A stretch of 64,000 nt of DNA. Source: JANYHF01 sp963732765. GTDB taxonomy: Bacteria > Pseudomonadota > Alphaproteobacteria > Rhizobiales > Hyphomicrobiaceae. Below, piece after piece: positions 51,071-63,344 of this stretch. Location: positions 434,001-498,000 of the forward strand of contig CAVTAS010000010.1 of NCBI GenBank assembly GCA_963732765.1, in the 5' to 3' direction. Under the pieces are notes generated by a model, which was not told where the DNA came from, did not search any database, and saw nothing but the letters and a program-made list of their open reading frames with translations. The translations under genes were made by a program, and so were the position numbers. How positions within the stretch are numbered: the stretch's first letter is position 1; each line of letters begins with the position of its first letter.

Positions 51071-52239
51071 ATGGCCCGTCGTGGCTGGACGTCCGAGTTC
51101 ATCGTCAAGGACGACGAGCGCGTGCTGCTGTCGCAGGACGGCAAGTTCGTGCGCCTGCTCGGTCCCGGCCGCCACGCCCAATTCGACTGGAACAACCGGC
51201 TCTCCGGCGAAACCGTCAAGATTGCGCGTGCCGAGTACCCGGCCGAAAAGGCGCTGCTGCTGGCGCGCACGCATCCGCAGCTGGCCGACACGCATTTCGA
51301 GATCGTGCAGGCCGGCCCTGCCGAGGTCGCGATCGTCTCGTTCGACGGCGAGCCCAAGCACTTCGTGCTGCCCAACACCACGCGCGCGTTCTGGAAGACC
51401 ATCACGACGCGTCAGACGTCGAGCGCATCGATACCGCCGCCGACATCCGCGTGGCCAAGCACCACCTCGACAAGCTCGATGTGACCCGCAATCCGGCGGT
51501 GGCGAGCGCAGTCGTAGAAGCACATGAGGCAGGCCTGCTGATGGTCGACGGCAAGCTGGTGGAAAAGCTCACCCCCGGCCGCCACGCCTTCTGGGCGGTG
51601 GGCCGCACCGTGAAGATCGGCAAGGTGGATCTACGCCCACAGCCGCTGGAAATCACCGCGCAGGAAATCCTGACCAAGGACCGCATCGGCATCCGCGTGA
51701 CGCTGACGGCCTTCGTGCGCATCACCGATCCCGAGATGTCCACGCTGGCGACGGCGGACGTGCCGGGCACGCTCTACCGGCTGGTGCAGTTCGCCATCCG
51801 CGAGGCCGTGGCGACGCGCACGCTCGACGATATTCTGGCCGCCCGCGACGAGATCGATACCCAGGTGCGCGCCTTCGTGGCCGCGCGGGCGACGGCGCTG
51901 GGCGCCGAAGTCAGCGAGATCGGCGTCAAGGACGTGATCCTGCCGGGCGACGTGCGCGACCTGCTCAACAAGGTGGTGGAGGCCGAGCGCACCGCCAAGG
52001 CCAACCTGATCCGCCGCCAGGAGGAGACGGCCTCGACGCGCTCGCTGCTCAACACCGCCAAGCTGATGGAGAACAATCCGCTGCTGCTGCGCCTGAAGGA
52101 GCTGGAGGCGCTGGAGAAGCTGGTCGAGAAGGTCGGCCGCATCGACATGCACACCGGCGGCGGCGGCATCGAGGCGCTGCTGACGAAGCTGTATTCGCTG
52201 GGGTCGGACGCCAAGGACGCCGGCAAGTCTGGGACGTGA
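51071..52239 (+). CDS. slipin-like SPFH-domain protein, frameshift as sequenced
   Basis: About 389 residues if one base is restored around 51400-51412. The C-terminal 260 residues are an SPFH/Band-7 slipin domain: GLLMVDGKLVEKLTPGRHAFW, VRITDPEMSTLATADVPGTLYRLVQFAIREAV by feature, EVSEIGVKDVILPGDVRDLLNKVVEAERTAKANLIRRQEE by feature. The first 115 residues carry a second, diverged copy of the slipin entry (VLLSQDGKFVRLLGPGRHAQFDW). No clear membrane helix is seen. Slipins organise membrane microdomains. As given the frame breaks between WKTIT and DVERIDTAAD. Confidence 0.8.
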
Positions 52240-52265
52240 GGCAAAGGGCGACTTTCGGGTCGCTC

Positions 52266-53390
52266 TTACTTCCGCACCAGCGCCATGTCATCCCGGTGCA
52301 CGATCTCGGCGCGGCCTTCGAAGCCTAGTATCCCGGCGATCTCCGCGCTCTTTCGGCCAGCGATTTTGCCCGCCGCAGCATGCCCATAGGCCGTCAGCCC
52401 GCGTCCCAGATCGCGCCCGTCCGGCGCACGGATGATTACCGCGTCGCCGCGCTCGAAATCGCCCTCGACTTTGCGCACGCCAGCCGGCAAGCAGGCTTTT
52501 CCCCGCCTCCAGCGCCGCCACGGCGCCCGCATCCAGCACCAGCACGCCGCGCGGCTCCAGCGTGCCCGCGATCCAGCGTTTTCGCGCGGCCACGGGATCG
52601 GACGGCGCCAGGAACCAGGTCGCGCGCGTCGCCGGATCGCCGAGCGCCGCCAACGGATGCAGCACCTTGCCCAGCGCGATCACCATATGAGCGCCGCCCC
52701 CGGTCGCGATCTTGGCAGCCGCCACTTTGGTTTTCATGCCGCCCTTGGACAGCTCCGTCCCCGCATCCCCCGCCATGGCCTCGATCTCGGCCGTGATTTC
52801 GCGCACTTCGGGCACCAACTTGGCGTCGGGGTTGGTCGCGGGCGGGGCGGTGTAGAGGCCGTCGATGTCACTGAGCAGCACCAGGCAGTCGGCCGAGCAC
52901 ATGCTGGCAACGCGCGCGGCGAGACGGTCGTTGTCGCCATAGCGGATCTCGGAGGTGGCGACGGTGTCGTTCTCGTTCACCACGGGGATGGCCTTCAGCC
53001 GCAGCAGCGTCTCGATGGTGGAGCGCGCGTTGAGATAGCGCCTGCGTTCTTCCGTATCGCCCAAAGTGAGCAGGATCTGCGCGGCGACGAGGTTGCGGGC
53101 GCGGAACAGGTCCTGGTAGGCGGCGCGAGCGAGATCTGCCCGGCGGCGGCGGCGGCTTGGGATTCCTCCAGCTTGAGCGGGCCCTTGGGCAGCCCGAGCG
53201 TGCCGCGACCGAGCGCGATGGCGCCGGAGGAGACGAGGATGATCTCTTTGCCCTGAGCGGCGAGCGCGGCGATGTCGTCGGCGAGCGAGTTCAGCCAGGT
53301 GGATTTGAGCGTGCCGGTGGCGCGATCGACAAGAAGCGCCGAGCCGATTTTCACGACGATGCGGCGGGAGGTGGTGAAGGGGGTGGGCAT
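52266..53390 (-). CDS. proB: glutamate 5-kinase, two frameshifts as sequenced
   Basis: First step of proline synthesis. About 374 residues when repaired: kinase domain with RRIVVKIGSALLVD, EIILVSSGAIALGRGTLGL, then DLFRARNLVAAQILLTLGD, AIPVVNENDTVATSEIRYGDNDRLAARVA by feature and ELSKGGMKTKVAAAKIATGGG. The C-terminal PUA domain follows (FERGDAVIIRAPDG, GRKSAEIAGILGFEGRAEIVHRDDMALVR by feature). One base is missing near 53121-53135 (after GQISLA), and one is extra at 52497-52504 in a TTTTCCCC run (before PAGVRKVEG). The start is ATG 53390. proA is not next to it. The conservation outside the two sites argues for sequencing error. Confidence 0.88.
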
Positions 53391-53453
53391 GTGGGAGGTT
53401 ATGGCTGGGGTCGATCCAGCTGACAAGCGCCAGGCTCAGTCGTTCGGCCAGGC

Positions 53454-53849
53454 CTAGTCGTTTGGAATGACCTCGACGCAACGGCTGCGGATGATCGCAT
53501 CATCCTCCGTCACCAGAGGGACCTTCATTGCGCGCGCCGTCGCCACGATGAGGCGGTCGATGGGGTCGCCCGTGTATAGCTCAAAAGTCCCTGCTTCCAA
53601 GGCGATGGCGTGTGTGACCGGCGCCTCGAAGAAGGGCAGGGCTTTTAGCGACTTCTCGATCCAGGTGCGTGTATCACCTTTCAACCGCCACTTGCCCTTA
53701 CGGGTGATCTGGTAGACCTCATAGATAGACAGGGAGGACACCCAGATTTCGGTGCGGGTGTTGCTCAGCAGCCGATGGGTCCGCTTTCCTAGGCGCTCCG
53801 GCCGGTCCGCCATATAGCCCCAGATGTGGGTATCGATCAGGACCTTCAT
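53454..53849 (-). CDS. type II toxin, PIN-domain ribonuclease (VapC-like), pair 1
   Basis: A 131-residue PIN protein. The first acidic residue is in VLIDTHIWGY, the Glu in SLSIYEVYQI, and the later acidic pair in GDPIDRLIVATARA and LVTEDDAII. This is the short PIN subgroup that begins L-x-D-T-H-x-W. Its start overlaps the antitoxin stop by four bases (ATGA at 53846-53849). These toxins cut RNA until the antitoxin blocks them. Reads leftward like the other two pairs. Confidence 0.9.
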   Translation of the reverse strand: MKVLIDTHIWGYMADRPERLGKRTHRLLSNTRTEIWVSSLSIYEVYQITRKGKWRLKGDTRTWIEKSLKALPFFEAPVTHAIALEAGTFELYTGDPIDRLIVATARAMKVPLVTEDDAIIRSRCVEVIPND

Positions 53850-54169
53850 CGCTTGCTACGCTTGGGAGCCGGAGACGACGGAGCGCTTTTTTCTCCCGGG
53901 CCAAGCCGCCTGTCCCATTTCGCGTCCCAGGCGGCCTCGTCTTCCTCGTCCCACCCGCTGGCATTGACCAGTTCCTCGTCGGAACAGAGAATCTCGCCTC
54001 GCAGCCAACCGAGCTTTCGCTCGCCCTCGATAGGCTCGGCCTGGGGAGGATTGATCTGGGCGACGACCTGCCCCCGCCGTGTGATGCTCACGGGTTTGCC
54101 AGTGCGCCGGACCTGTTCGAGCACGGCGAGACAGGTGGCCTTGAATTTTGAGATGGCGATCTGTTCCAT
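53846..54169 (-). CDS. Phd/YefM-type antitoxin, pair 1
   Basis: A 107-residue protein with an N-terminal Phd/YefM DNA-binding domain: MEQIAISKFKATCLAVLEQV, then GKPVSITRRGQVVAQINPP, the family pattern K-x-x-x-x-x-l-e-x-V...P-i-x-I-T-k-x-G-x-p-v-A. The Glu/Asp/Trp-rich C-terminal half should wrap around the PIN toxin. It is the first gene of the pair, and a palindromic site lies just upstream, so autoregulation is likely. Confidence 0.88.
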   Translation of the reverse strand: MEQIAISKFKATCLAVLEQVRRTGKPVSITRRGQVVAQINPPQAEPIEGERKLGWLRGEILCSDEELVNASGWDEEDEAAWDAKWDRRLGPGEKSAPSSPAPKRSKR

Positions 54170-54183
54170 AGAAGGATCGTACT

Positions 54184-54203
54184 ATGGTCATTGACCATGG
54201 TCA
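54184..54203. promoter_or_regulatory. overlapping palindromes, likely operator of TA pair 1
   Basis: ATGGTCA-T-TGACCAT (54184-54198) overlaps TGACCATGGTCA (54192-54203), so the 7-base half-site TGACCAT is repeated in alternating orientation. It is 15-34 bp upstream of the antitoxin start, the usual place for a Phd-type autorepressor site. Confidence 0.6.
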
Positions 54204-54223
54204 ACTGCGCGGCGCGATGCGGC

Positions 54224-54532
54224 TCACCACTGGACATCCGCAACATCGATCTCGCCCCGATCTTGACCGCCATGCAGCAGAAAGAAAACCCGCACTTCAA
54301 AATCGTCAAAGTTGTACGCGATGACAAACGGTGTCTTTGCGACCGGGTAGACACAAAGTCCAAGCGTCGAATCGGGTTCTCTTTTCGGGTGCGCGGCCAA
54401 GGTGTTGTCGACGGCCGCCAGAACCAAATCCCTCTTCTTTTCGATCACTCGTGTGCCGAACTTGGGTTCACCTTGCGCCAGCAACCGGTTGAGTTGCCGG
54501 GCAAACGTGACCGAGTATCGGACTTGCCTCAT
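54224..54532 (-). CDS. RelE/ParE-superfamily toxin, pair 2
   Basis: A 102-residue protein with the RelE/ParE pattern: VRYSVTFARQLNRLLAQG at the N-terminus, then LGLCVYPVAKTPFVIAYNFDDFEVRVFFLLHGGQD, with the strand-loop-strand end typical of this fold. It may be a translation-dependent RNase or a gyrase poison. The key RelE catalytic Tyr is not obvious, so ParE-like action is also possible. The start overlaps the upstream antitoxin stop by four bases. Confidence 0.78.
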   Translation of the reverse strand: MRQVRYSVTFARQLNRLLAQGEPKFGTRVIEKKRDLVLAAVDNTLAAHPKREPDSTLGLCVYPVAKTPFVIAYNFDDFEVRVFFLLHGGQDRGEIDVADVQW

Positions 54533-54786
54533 TCGCCGGCCATGGCCGCGATCCGCTTGGCAGCCTCGTCGGCCAAATACTCCCGGATTTCGCTGCTCGA
54601 CAGCGTACGGCCGAGCCGGAAGTCCTCGCGCGCGGATTTAAGATTTGCGCGGTCCTCGTCGGTCAACTTCAACGGCATCGGCGCGCTGATCATCGACTTC
54701 GCAACCTCGGCAAGCTCCATCGCCTGCGCCTCATCTAACGACGGCAGCGTGGCGGTGATCAGTTCGATGGCTTCGGTCCTGGTCAT
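54529..54786 (-). CDS. antitoxin-like protein, pair 2
   Basis: An 85-residue acidic helical protein (LDEAQAMELAEVAKSMI, then LTDEDRANLKSAREDFRLGRTLSSSEIREYLADEAAKR by feature). No DNA-binding family is certain. Being small and acidic, directly before and overlapping a RelE/ParE toxin gene, it is called an antitoxin by position. Its start is 80 bp from the start of the carB remnant on the other strand. Confidence 0.7.
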   Translation of the reverse strand: MTRTEAIELITATLPSLDEAQAMELAEVAKSMISAPMPLKLTDEDRANLKSAREDFRLGRTLSSSEIREYLADEAAKRIAAMAGE

Positions 54787-54866
54787 GTCCCAAAACTACC
54801 ACAGCCAACCCCGCCAGCAAAGCCCCCCTTCCCATCCCCCCCGTCCTCCTCTACACCCACCCCGCC

Positions 54867-55304
<438 letters not shown>

Positions 55305-55523
55305 AAGGCAAGGCTCATTTGCCTGTCCGCGACGAATCAAGAATATCCCATCTATACTTGCATCAATCTCATCAGTAGCAAGAGTTGGCTCTCTCAATTT
55401 CGCAGCGGCATCGCGTGCAAACCACACGGCATTCGCTCGTTCAAATATCCTTGCACGATCTATGATGTGTATCGGGCGTGAAGAAATCGCACTATCGTAA
55501 GCTGTATCACTATCTCGACGTAG

Positions 55524-55667
55524 TCATGCCTCTAGGCGAGCAAGCTCTTCGAGCAAGAAATTCTTTGCTTCGTCAAAACTGACGAATGGCGATTGCCGAT
55601 ATGCAATTCGCCAGTTGTTTCTGTGTTGCTCACGTACCCAAATACGCCAACTCAACGAAGACTCCAT
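55524..55667 (-). CDS. small hypothetical protein, 47 residues
   Basis: MESSLSWRIWVREQHRNNWR then AYRQSPFVSFDEAKNFLLEE are visible pieces: Trp-rich and basic at the front, acidic and helical at the end. I recognise no family. Codon use and composition are more AT-rich than the neighbours, like the rest of 55305-55720. No strong ribosome site is seen, so this may be a chance frame. Confidence 0.35.
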   Translation of the reverse strand: MESSLSWRIWVREQHRNNWRIAYRQSPFVSFDEAKNFLLEELARLEA

Positions 55668-55719
55668 CGTAACAGGCTATACGCACCAGGTTGACCTGCC
55701 ACAGGCGACAATCGGCACA

Positions 55720-56115
55720 TCACCTGTTCGACAACACCTCGCACGTCCCAGCTTCAACAATCTGCCGATCATTCGTCACCAGGGTGAACCCCGAAGCCAA
55801 CGCCGTCGCAACTATCATCCGATCAGCCGGGTCGGGCTGAGGTATTCCGACGTTGCAAAGCTCCAACGCCGCCGCGTGGCTGAACGGCGCTTCGTTGAAC
55901 AAGCCCTCTCGCAACGAATGCGCAATCCACGCCTCGGCGCTCATGCCTAGATCCAGCCGACCCTTGCCGACCAGCATTGTGATTTCCCAACTGGAAATCG
56001 GCGACAGATAGAGTTGATGGTTTTCGTCAATCAGCGCTGCCGCAACTCTCGGATGGAGACGCCCGGGGTCGCGCGCGCTCCATAGCCAGATATGGGTATC
56101 GAGCAACAGCCTCAC
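55720..56115 (-). CDS. type II toxin, PIN-domain ribonuclease (VapC-like), pair 3
   Basis: A 131-residue PIN protein: LLLDTHIWLWSARDPGRL, SPISSWEITMLVGKGRL (conserved Glu), and PQPDPADRMIVATALASGFTLVTND with the two C-terminal acidic residues. It is the same L-L-D-T-H-x-W subgroup as pair 1 but clearly diverged from it. It overlaps the antitoxin stop by four bases. Confidence 0.92.
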   Translation of the reverse strand: MRLLLDTHIWLWSARDPGRLHPRVAAALIDENHQLYLSPISSWEITMLVGKGRLDLGMSAEAWIAHSLREGLFNEAPFSHAAALELCNVGIPQPDPADRMIVATALASGFTLVTNDRQIVEAGTCEVLSNR

Positions 56116-56408
56116 ACCGGACCCTGTTGCGGTTTGCCAGTGACGCGCGGCTGCGTCTCATCCATCAGCTCATCCCATTCGCGGATGGTCTCTTCGTCAT
56201 TCCACAAGTCCGCCGTGTTCTCGGCCTTGGACACATCACCACCGGCATCGCGCATGTAGCCGAGCCAATTGCCGCGAGGCTTAACGGCCTTTGCAGGTTG
56301 CACCTCGGCGGTTGAAACGAAGTCCTCAAGAATACTTGCGGCGCGCTCCTGCCGCGCTTCGGGGAGCTTGCGGACCTTTTCGATCACGAGTTCGAGGGAT
56401 TTGACCAT
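56112..56408 (-). CDS. antitoxin-like protein, pair 3
   Basis: A 98-residue acidic protein (SLELVIEKVRKLPEARQERA, then DLWNDEETIREWDELMDE). The N-terminus resembles small helical antitoxins with a K-L-P-E-x-x-Q-E pattern. No Phd-type domain, unlike pair 1. It lies immediately upstream of and overlaps the PIN toxin. The start is followed on the other side by the carB promoter region. Confidence 0.75.
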   Translation of the reverse strand: MVKSLELVIEKVRKLPEARQERAASILEDFVSTAEVQPAKAVKPRGNWLGYMRDAGGDVSKAENTADLWNDEETIREWDELMDETQPRVTGKPQQGPV

Positions 56409-56555
56409 GGCTGGAAGCTACCACAGCCGCCCACCTTGCGAAAGCACTGGGTCTCAGTCTCTTGCGAGCCGCAAGGTCCCGACACCACCAGCTGCCACCA
56501 CCCCCTTCCCATCGCACTTCCCAAACCGGGCCCCCTCCGCTACACCCCTCCCGCC

Positions 56556-59855
<3,300 letters not shown>

Positions 59856-59987
59856 GCGTTCGCACTCAAGCGTTGTCCAATTACCAGCGTCTGGCCTCGC
59901 GTTTGACGGTCAGCGCTTTTCATCAGTAAGCTAGCAATGTCGCTCATCTGGCCCCATGCGGGGGCTGGGCGATCAGGAGATTTGACA

Positions 59988-60467
59988 ATGGCGATTGACA
60001 AGGTGCCGATGACGATCGAGGGGTTTGCCGCGCTCGAGGCCGAGCTGCAGCGCCTCAAAGCCGTCGAGCGCCCGCGCATTATCGCAGCCATTTCGGAAGC
60101 GCGCGCCCATGGCGATCTCAGCGAGAACGCCGAGTATCACGCCGCCAAGGAACAGCAGGGCCACAACGAGACCAAAGTCGCGGATCTGGAGGATAAGCTC
60201 TCCCGCGCCGATGTGATCGACATTTCCAAGCTGGGCGGCGATTCGGTGAAGTTCGGCGCGTCGGTACAGCTTGAGGACGAGGATACCGAAGAGAAAGTGA
60301 CCTATAAGATCGTCGGTGAATACGAGGCCGATGTTAAAAAGGGCAAAATCTCGATCACGTCCCCGATCGCGCGCGCCCTGATCGGCAAGAAAAAGGGCGA
60401 CCAGGTCGAGGTCGTGACGCCCAAGGGCGCCAAGGGCTACGAGATCCTGAAGGTCGCGTTTAAGTGA
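59988..60467 (+). CDS. greA: transcription elongation factor GreA
   Basis: A 159-residue protein with an N-terminal coiled coil (AALEAELQRLKAVERPRII, ISEARAHGDLSENAEYHAAKEQQ by feature). Its tip carries the acidic D-L-S-E-N-A-E-Y motif that triggers RNA cleavage in backtracked polymerase. The C-terminal FKBP-like domain ends SITSPIARALIGKKKGD, VEVVTPKGAKGYEIL. ATG 59988 follows AGGAGA. carB-greA adjacency is common in Rhizobiales. Confidence 0.97.
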   Translation: MAIDKVPMTIEGFAALEAELQRLKAVERPRIIAAISEARAHGDLSENAEYHAAKEQQGHNETKVADLEDKLSRADVIDISKLGGDSVKFGASVQLEDEDTEEKVTYKIVGEYEADVKKGKISITSPIARALIGKKKGDQVEVVTPKGAKGYEILKVAFK

Positions 60468-60485
60468 TGGCACCATCTATCCGCA

Positions 60486-60553
60486 TAGGGGCGGCTTGCG
60501 GCCGCCCTCTATCAACGGACTCGCTGTTAGACGGCGGCCGCAAGCCGCCCCTA
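60486..60553. repeat. 21-bp perfect inverted repeat, TAGGGGCG family
   Basis: TAGGGGCGGCTTGCGGCCGC and one more base (60486-60506) pair exactly with 60533-60553, spacer 26 nt. Its ends match those of the inverted repeat at 17717-17800. It stands just after greA. No U-tract. Confidence 0.75.
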
Positions 60554-60588
60554 CAAACGCCAGCCATCACCAAGCCACAAGAAGTCGC

Positions 60589-61593
60589 GTGACGCGCCCA
60601 CTCTCCGGCCGCTCGGCCTGGTTGATCACCGACGGCAAGATCGGCATGGACGTCCAGGTCAAGGGCGTCGCCGACGCGCTGGGCCTCACCTACCTACTGA
60701 AACACGTCGCCCCGCGCCAACCGTTCCGCGCGTTGTCGCCATTCGGGCCTGTCGATCCTCGCGAAAACCTCGGGCGGCCGGGCACCATGTTCGCCCCGCC
60801 CTATCCCGACATCCTGATGGCCACGGGCCGGCTGAGCATCCCCTATTTGCGGGCGGTGTCGCGCAAGGCGGGTATGCGCTCGTTCAGCGTCGTATTGCAG
60901 GACCCGCGCACCAGCGAGCGCATCGCCGACCTCATCTGGGTGCCCGAGCACGACAAGCGGCGCGGTCCGAACGTCATCACGACACCGACGGCTGCTCACA
61001 GCTTCACCCAGCAGCGACTTGCCGAGTTGCGTCAGCACGTGCCTGAAGCCATCGCCGCGCTGCCGGCGCCGCGCGTCGCGCTCATCCTGGGCGGACCGAG
61101 CGGTGTCTACAGCTTCGACGCCGCCGCCATCGAGCGCTTTGCCCGCTCGGTCCAAAGCCTCGCACCCAGCGCCGGCAGCTTGCTCGTCACCGCGTCGCGG
61201 CGCACCCCGCCGGCGCTGCTGGACGCGGTCAGGCGCGCCATCGGCGCCCGCCCCGCAATCGTCTGGAGCGGCGACGGCCCCAATCCCTATCCCGATTTTC
61301 TCGCCCATGCCGATGCCTTCGTCGTCACCGGCGACAGCGTCAACATGACGAGCGAGGCCTGCGCCACCGGGCGCCCCGTCTACGTCTTCGAACCCGGCCC
61401 TGGTTCACCGAAATTCGCCCGGTTCCATGCCGCGCTGCGGCGACATGGCGCGACCAGGGCGCTGCCGGAGACTTTGAGCCGCATTGAACACTGGACTTAT
61501 CGGCCGTTAGATTCCGCCAGCGAAATCGCTGCCGAGATCGAGCGCCGTTGGCTGGCCCGCAAAGCCGTGCTGCCGGGAGTTATGCCCGACTGA
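60589..61593 (+). CDS. mitochondrial-fission-ELM1-like protein (DUF1022)
   Basis: A 334-residue protein starting with GTG (VTRPLSGRSAWLITDGKIGM). The family shows D-G-K-x-G...Q-x-x-G-V-A-x-A-L-G at the N-terminus, VLQDPRTSERIADLIWVPEHDKRRG in the middle, VALILGGPSGVYSFD, and VTGDSVNMTSEACATGRPVYVFEP near the end. The last is shared with GT-B-type glycosyltransferases, so a sugar-nucleotide link is possible. The function in bacteria is unknown. ATG-initiated upstream frames run through the palindrome and are unlikely. Confidence 0.85.
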   Translation: MTRPLSGRSAWLITDGKIGMDVQVKGVADALGLTYLLKHVAPRQPFRALSPFGPVDPRENLGRPGTMFAPPYPDILMATGRLSIPYLRAVSRKAGMRSFSVVLQDPRTSERIADLIWVPEHDKRRGPNVITTPTAAHSFTQQRLAELRQHVPEAIAALPAPRVALILGGPSGVYSFDAAAIERFARSVQSLAPSAGSLLVTASRRTPPALLDAVRRAIGARPAIVWSGDGPNPYPDFLAHADAFVVTGDSVNMTSEACATGRPVYVFEPGPGSPKFARFHAALRRHGATRALPETLSRIEHWTYRPLDSASEIAAEIERRWLARKAVLPGVMPD

Positions 61594-61632
61594 TTGCTGC
61601 CGGCGGACTAGAAAACAGAGGGCTCGCCTGGA

Positions 61633-62250
61633 ATGTCCACTCTTCAGATCGATAAATTCGCGGCCGCGACGCTGGTTCGCGAGCCGTACGACTATGTCGT
61701 GGTACCCGGCTTTCTGCCTCCTGCGGCGCTGGAGAACGTCGTTTCCAACTATCCGCCGCTTAAGGCGGGATCGTACCCGCTGGAAGAAGTGCCGATGACA
61801 CCGGCGCTGCGCGCGCTCATCGACGAGATGGACGGGCCCGCGTTCGAGCGCGCGATTGAGCAGAAGTTCAACGTGGAACTGGCTGGCAAGCCGAAGATGT
61901 ATTCGCTTCGAGGCTATTGCCGCGCGACGGATGGCAAGATCCATACCGACAGCAAGGACAAGATCATCACGGTGCTGCTCTATCTCAACGATGGCTGGCA
62001 GCAACCGGGCGGGCGCTTGCGGCTGCTCAAGAACGGCAACGATCTGGACGCTTATGTCGCAGAAGTGCCGCCCGACAACGGGACGCTGCTGGTGTTCAAG
62101 CGCTCGGAAAACTCCTGGCACGGCCACGAAAGCTTCGAGGGCGTGCGCCGCTCAATCCAGATGAACTGGATGACCAGCGAAGGGTCGCGCGGCTTCCACA
62201 AGCTGCGCCATCAGATTTCAGCGCGCGTGAAGAAATTGCTGGCGGCTTGA
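61633..62250 (+). CDS. 2-oxoglutarate/Fe(II) oxygenase-like protein
   Basis: A 205-residue beta-helix dioxygenase. The iron triad shows as GKIHTDSKDKII (His-x-Asp) and SWHGHESFEG, followed by RRSIQMNWM with the 2-oxoglutarate Arg. ITVLLYLNDGWQQPGGRLRLL is the usual strand. The first part, DYVVVPGFLPPAALENVVSNYPPL by feature, is typical of small-molecule or cell-surface modifying members. It is a separate family member from the gene at 45217-46056. The ATG 61633 has no strong site before it. Confidence 0.83.
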   Translation: MSTLQIDKFAAATLVREPYDYVVVPGFLPPAALENVVSNYPPLKAGSYPLEEVPMTPALRALIDEMDGPAFERAIEQKFNVELAGKPKMYSLRGYCRATDGKIHTDSKDKIITVLLYLNDGWQQPGGRLRLLKNGNDLDAYVAEVPPDNGTLLVFKRSENSWHGHESFEGVRRSIQMNWMTSEGSRGFHKLRHQISARVKKLLAA

Positions 62251-62282
62251 CAGTGGGCGCCGAGCAGCTGACCTTGCTGCCC

Positions 62283-62873
62283 ATGACAGAACCTGATATC
62301 GTCCCGGTACGGAAGATCTCCGGCCATATTGTCTCGGTGTTCGTCACCGCAGACGTGACCCCGAAGGGCTTCCAGACCGATACGGTTGGCGGCCTGACGT
62401 TGATGCTTGATGGCATCGATGGATCGCGCCATCGCGGCTGGACCATGCCGGCGGACGCGCGCGTGCCCTATCTGCCGCGCGGTACGCCCATGCGCGGCAC
62501 CAGAGCGGTGTCGCTGGTATCGGTCGAAGACATGGCGGAGGCGGCCAAACGGCTGGACATTGCCACCATCGATCCGCGCTGGATTGGCGCCAACATCGTG
62601 GTCAAGGGGATCGAGCACCTGTCCTACCTGCCGCGTGGCGCCAAACTGTTCTGCGATGGCGGGGCCATTCTGGTGGTCGAAGGCATGAACGCACCTTGCC
62701 GTGGGGCAGGCGCCGCCATTGCCAGCCACACGGGACGGCCGGAGATCGAACTCGATTTCGTCAAGTCCGCGCAGCGCCTGCGGGGCCTGGTGGCAAGCGT
62801 CGAGCATCCCGGCATCGTGAGAGCCGATACGGCGCTGAACGTGCGCATCCCCGAGCAGTGGCTCTATCGCTGA
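62283..62873 (+). CDS. MOSC-domain protein
   Basis: A 196-residue MOSC (molybdenum-cofactor sulfurase C-terminal-like) protein. Conserved pieces are IDGSRHRGWTMPAD (D-x-H-x-G), RAVSLVSVEDM, RWIGANIVVKGI (the G-x-N-I/L-x-x-x-G site), and the metal-sulfur Cys in VEGMNAPCRGAG. MOSC proteins handle sulfur or bind pterin cofactor. As a single domain it may serve a small N-hydroxylated-compound reductase or detoxification pathway. ATG 62283 is chosen. Confidence 0.85.
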   Translation: MTEPDIVPVRKISGHIVSVFVTADVTPKGFQTDTVGGLTLMLDGIDGSRHRGWTMPADARVPYLPRGTPMRGTRAVSLVSVEDMAEAAKRLDIATIDPRWIGANIVVKGIEHLSYLPRGAKLFCDGGAILVVEGMNAPCRGAGAAIASHTGRPEIELDFVKSAQRLRGLVASVEHPGIVRADTALNVRIPEQWLYR

Positions 62874-62877
62874 AGCC

Positions 62878-63201
62878 TCAGCAGGGCAGGAACTTGCAGT
62901 GCCCGCTGCGGTTCTGGCTTCGATAGCTGCTGCAGATTTCCAGGATCCGGCTGTCGAAGCCGATGCTCCGGCAAACATCGGCCTTGACGCTGGTACTGTT
63001 GCGGATCTGATCGCCCGTTACGCGCATTCCGAAACTTCGCGCGACGGTGGCGAGATAGCCATCCGCGCAGTAAGGCGAGTGGAATTGACCCAGCGAGTTG
63101 ATCTGATAGGCGCCGTTGCAGCGGATCGCCGCATTGGCTGCGGTCGGGACCACCGCTGCTACCGCCAACGCTGCCAGAACCCCTATCAAAATGCCGCGCA
63201 T
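62878..63201 (-). CDS. small secreted Cys-rich protein
   Basis: A 107-residue exported protein. Signal peptide GVLAALAVAAVVPTAANA is followed by about 80 residues with six cysteines (IRCNGAYQ, SPYCADGYLA, VCRSIGFD, EICSSYR, HCKFLPC), so it is probably disulphide-bonded in the periplasm. The strong AGGAGG site precedes ATG 63201. Similar small Cys proteins are found in Rhizobiales, function unknown. Confidence 0.75.
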   Translation of the reverse strand: MRGILIGVLAALAVAAVVPTAANAAIRCNGAYQINSLGQFHSPYCADGYLATVARSFGMRVTGDQIRNSTSVKADVCRSIGFDSRILEICSSYRSQNRSGHCKFLPC

Positions 63202-63344
63202 GCGAACCTCCTGAAATTGGTTGTTTAGGCCATTGTACCGCACCATACCCCCGATTTGCCCTTGCTCGCGAACTTGTGAGCCGTCCGGGACAAAACAGCG
63301 TCCAGCCATATCAAAGCAACCGCTTCTGCCCTATCGATGGCAGC

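Noticed and set aside
52288..53481. One continuous 397-residue proB reading
   Set aside because: Both ends are out-of-frame nonsense; the true N-terminus and PUA domain lie in other frames joined by two indels.
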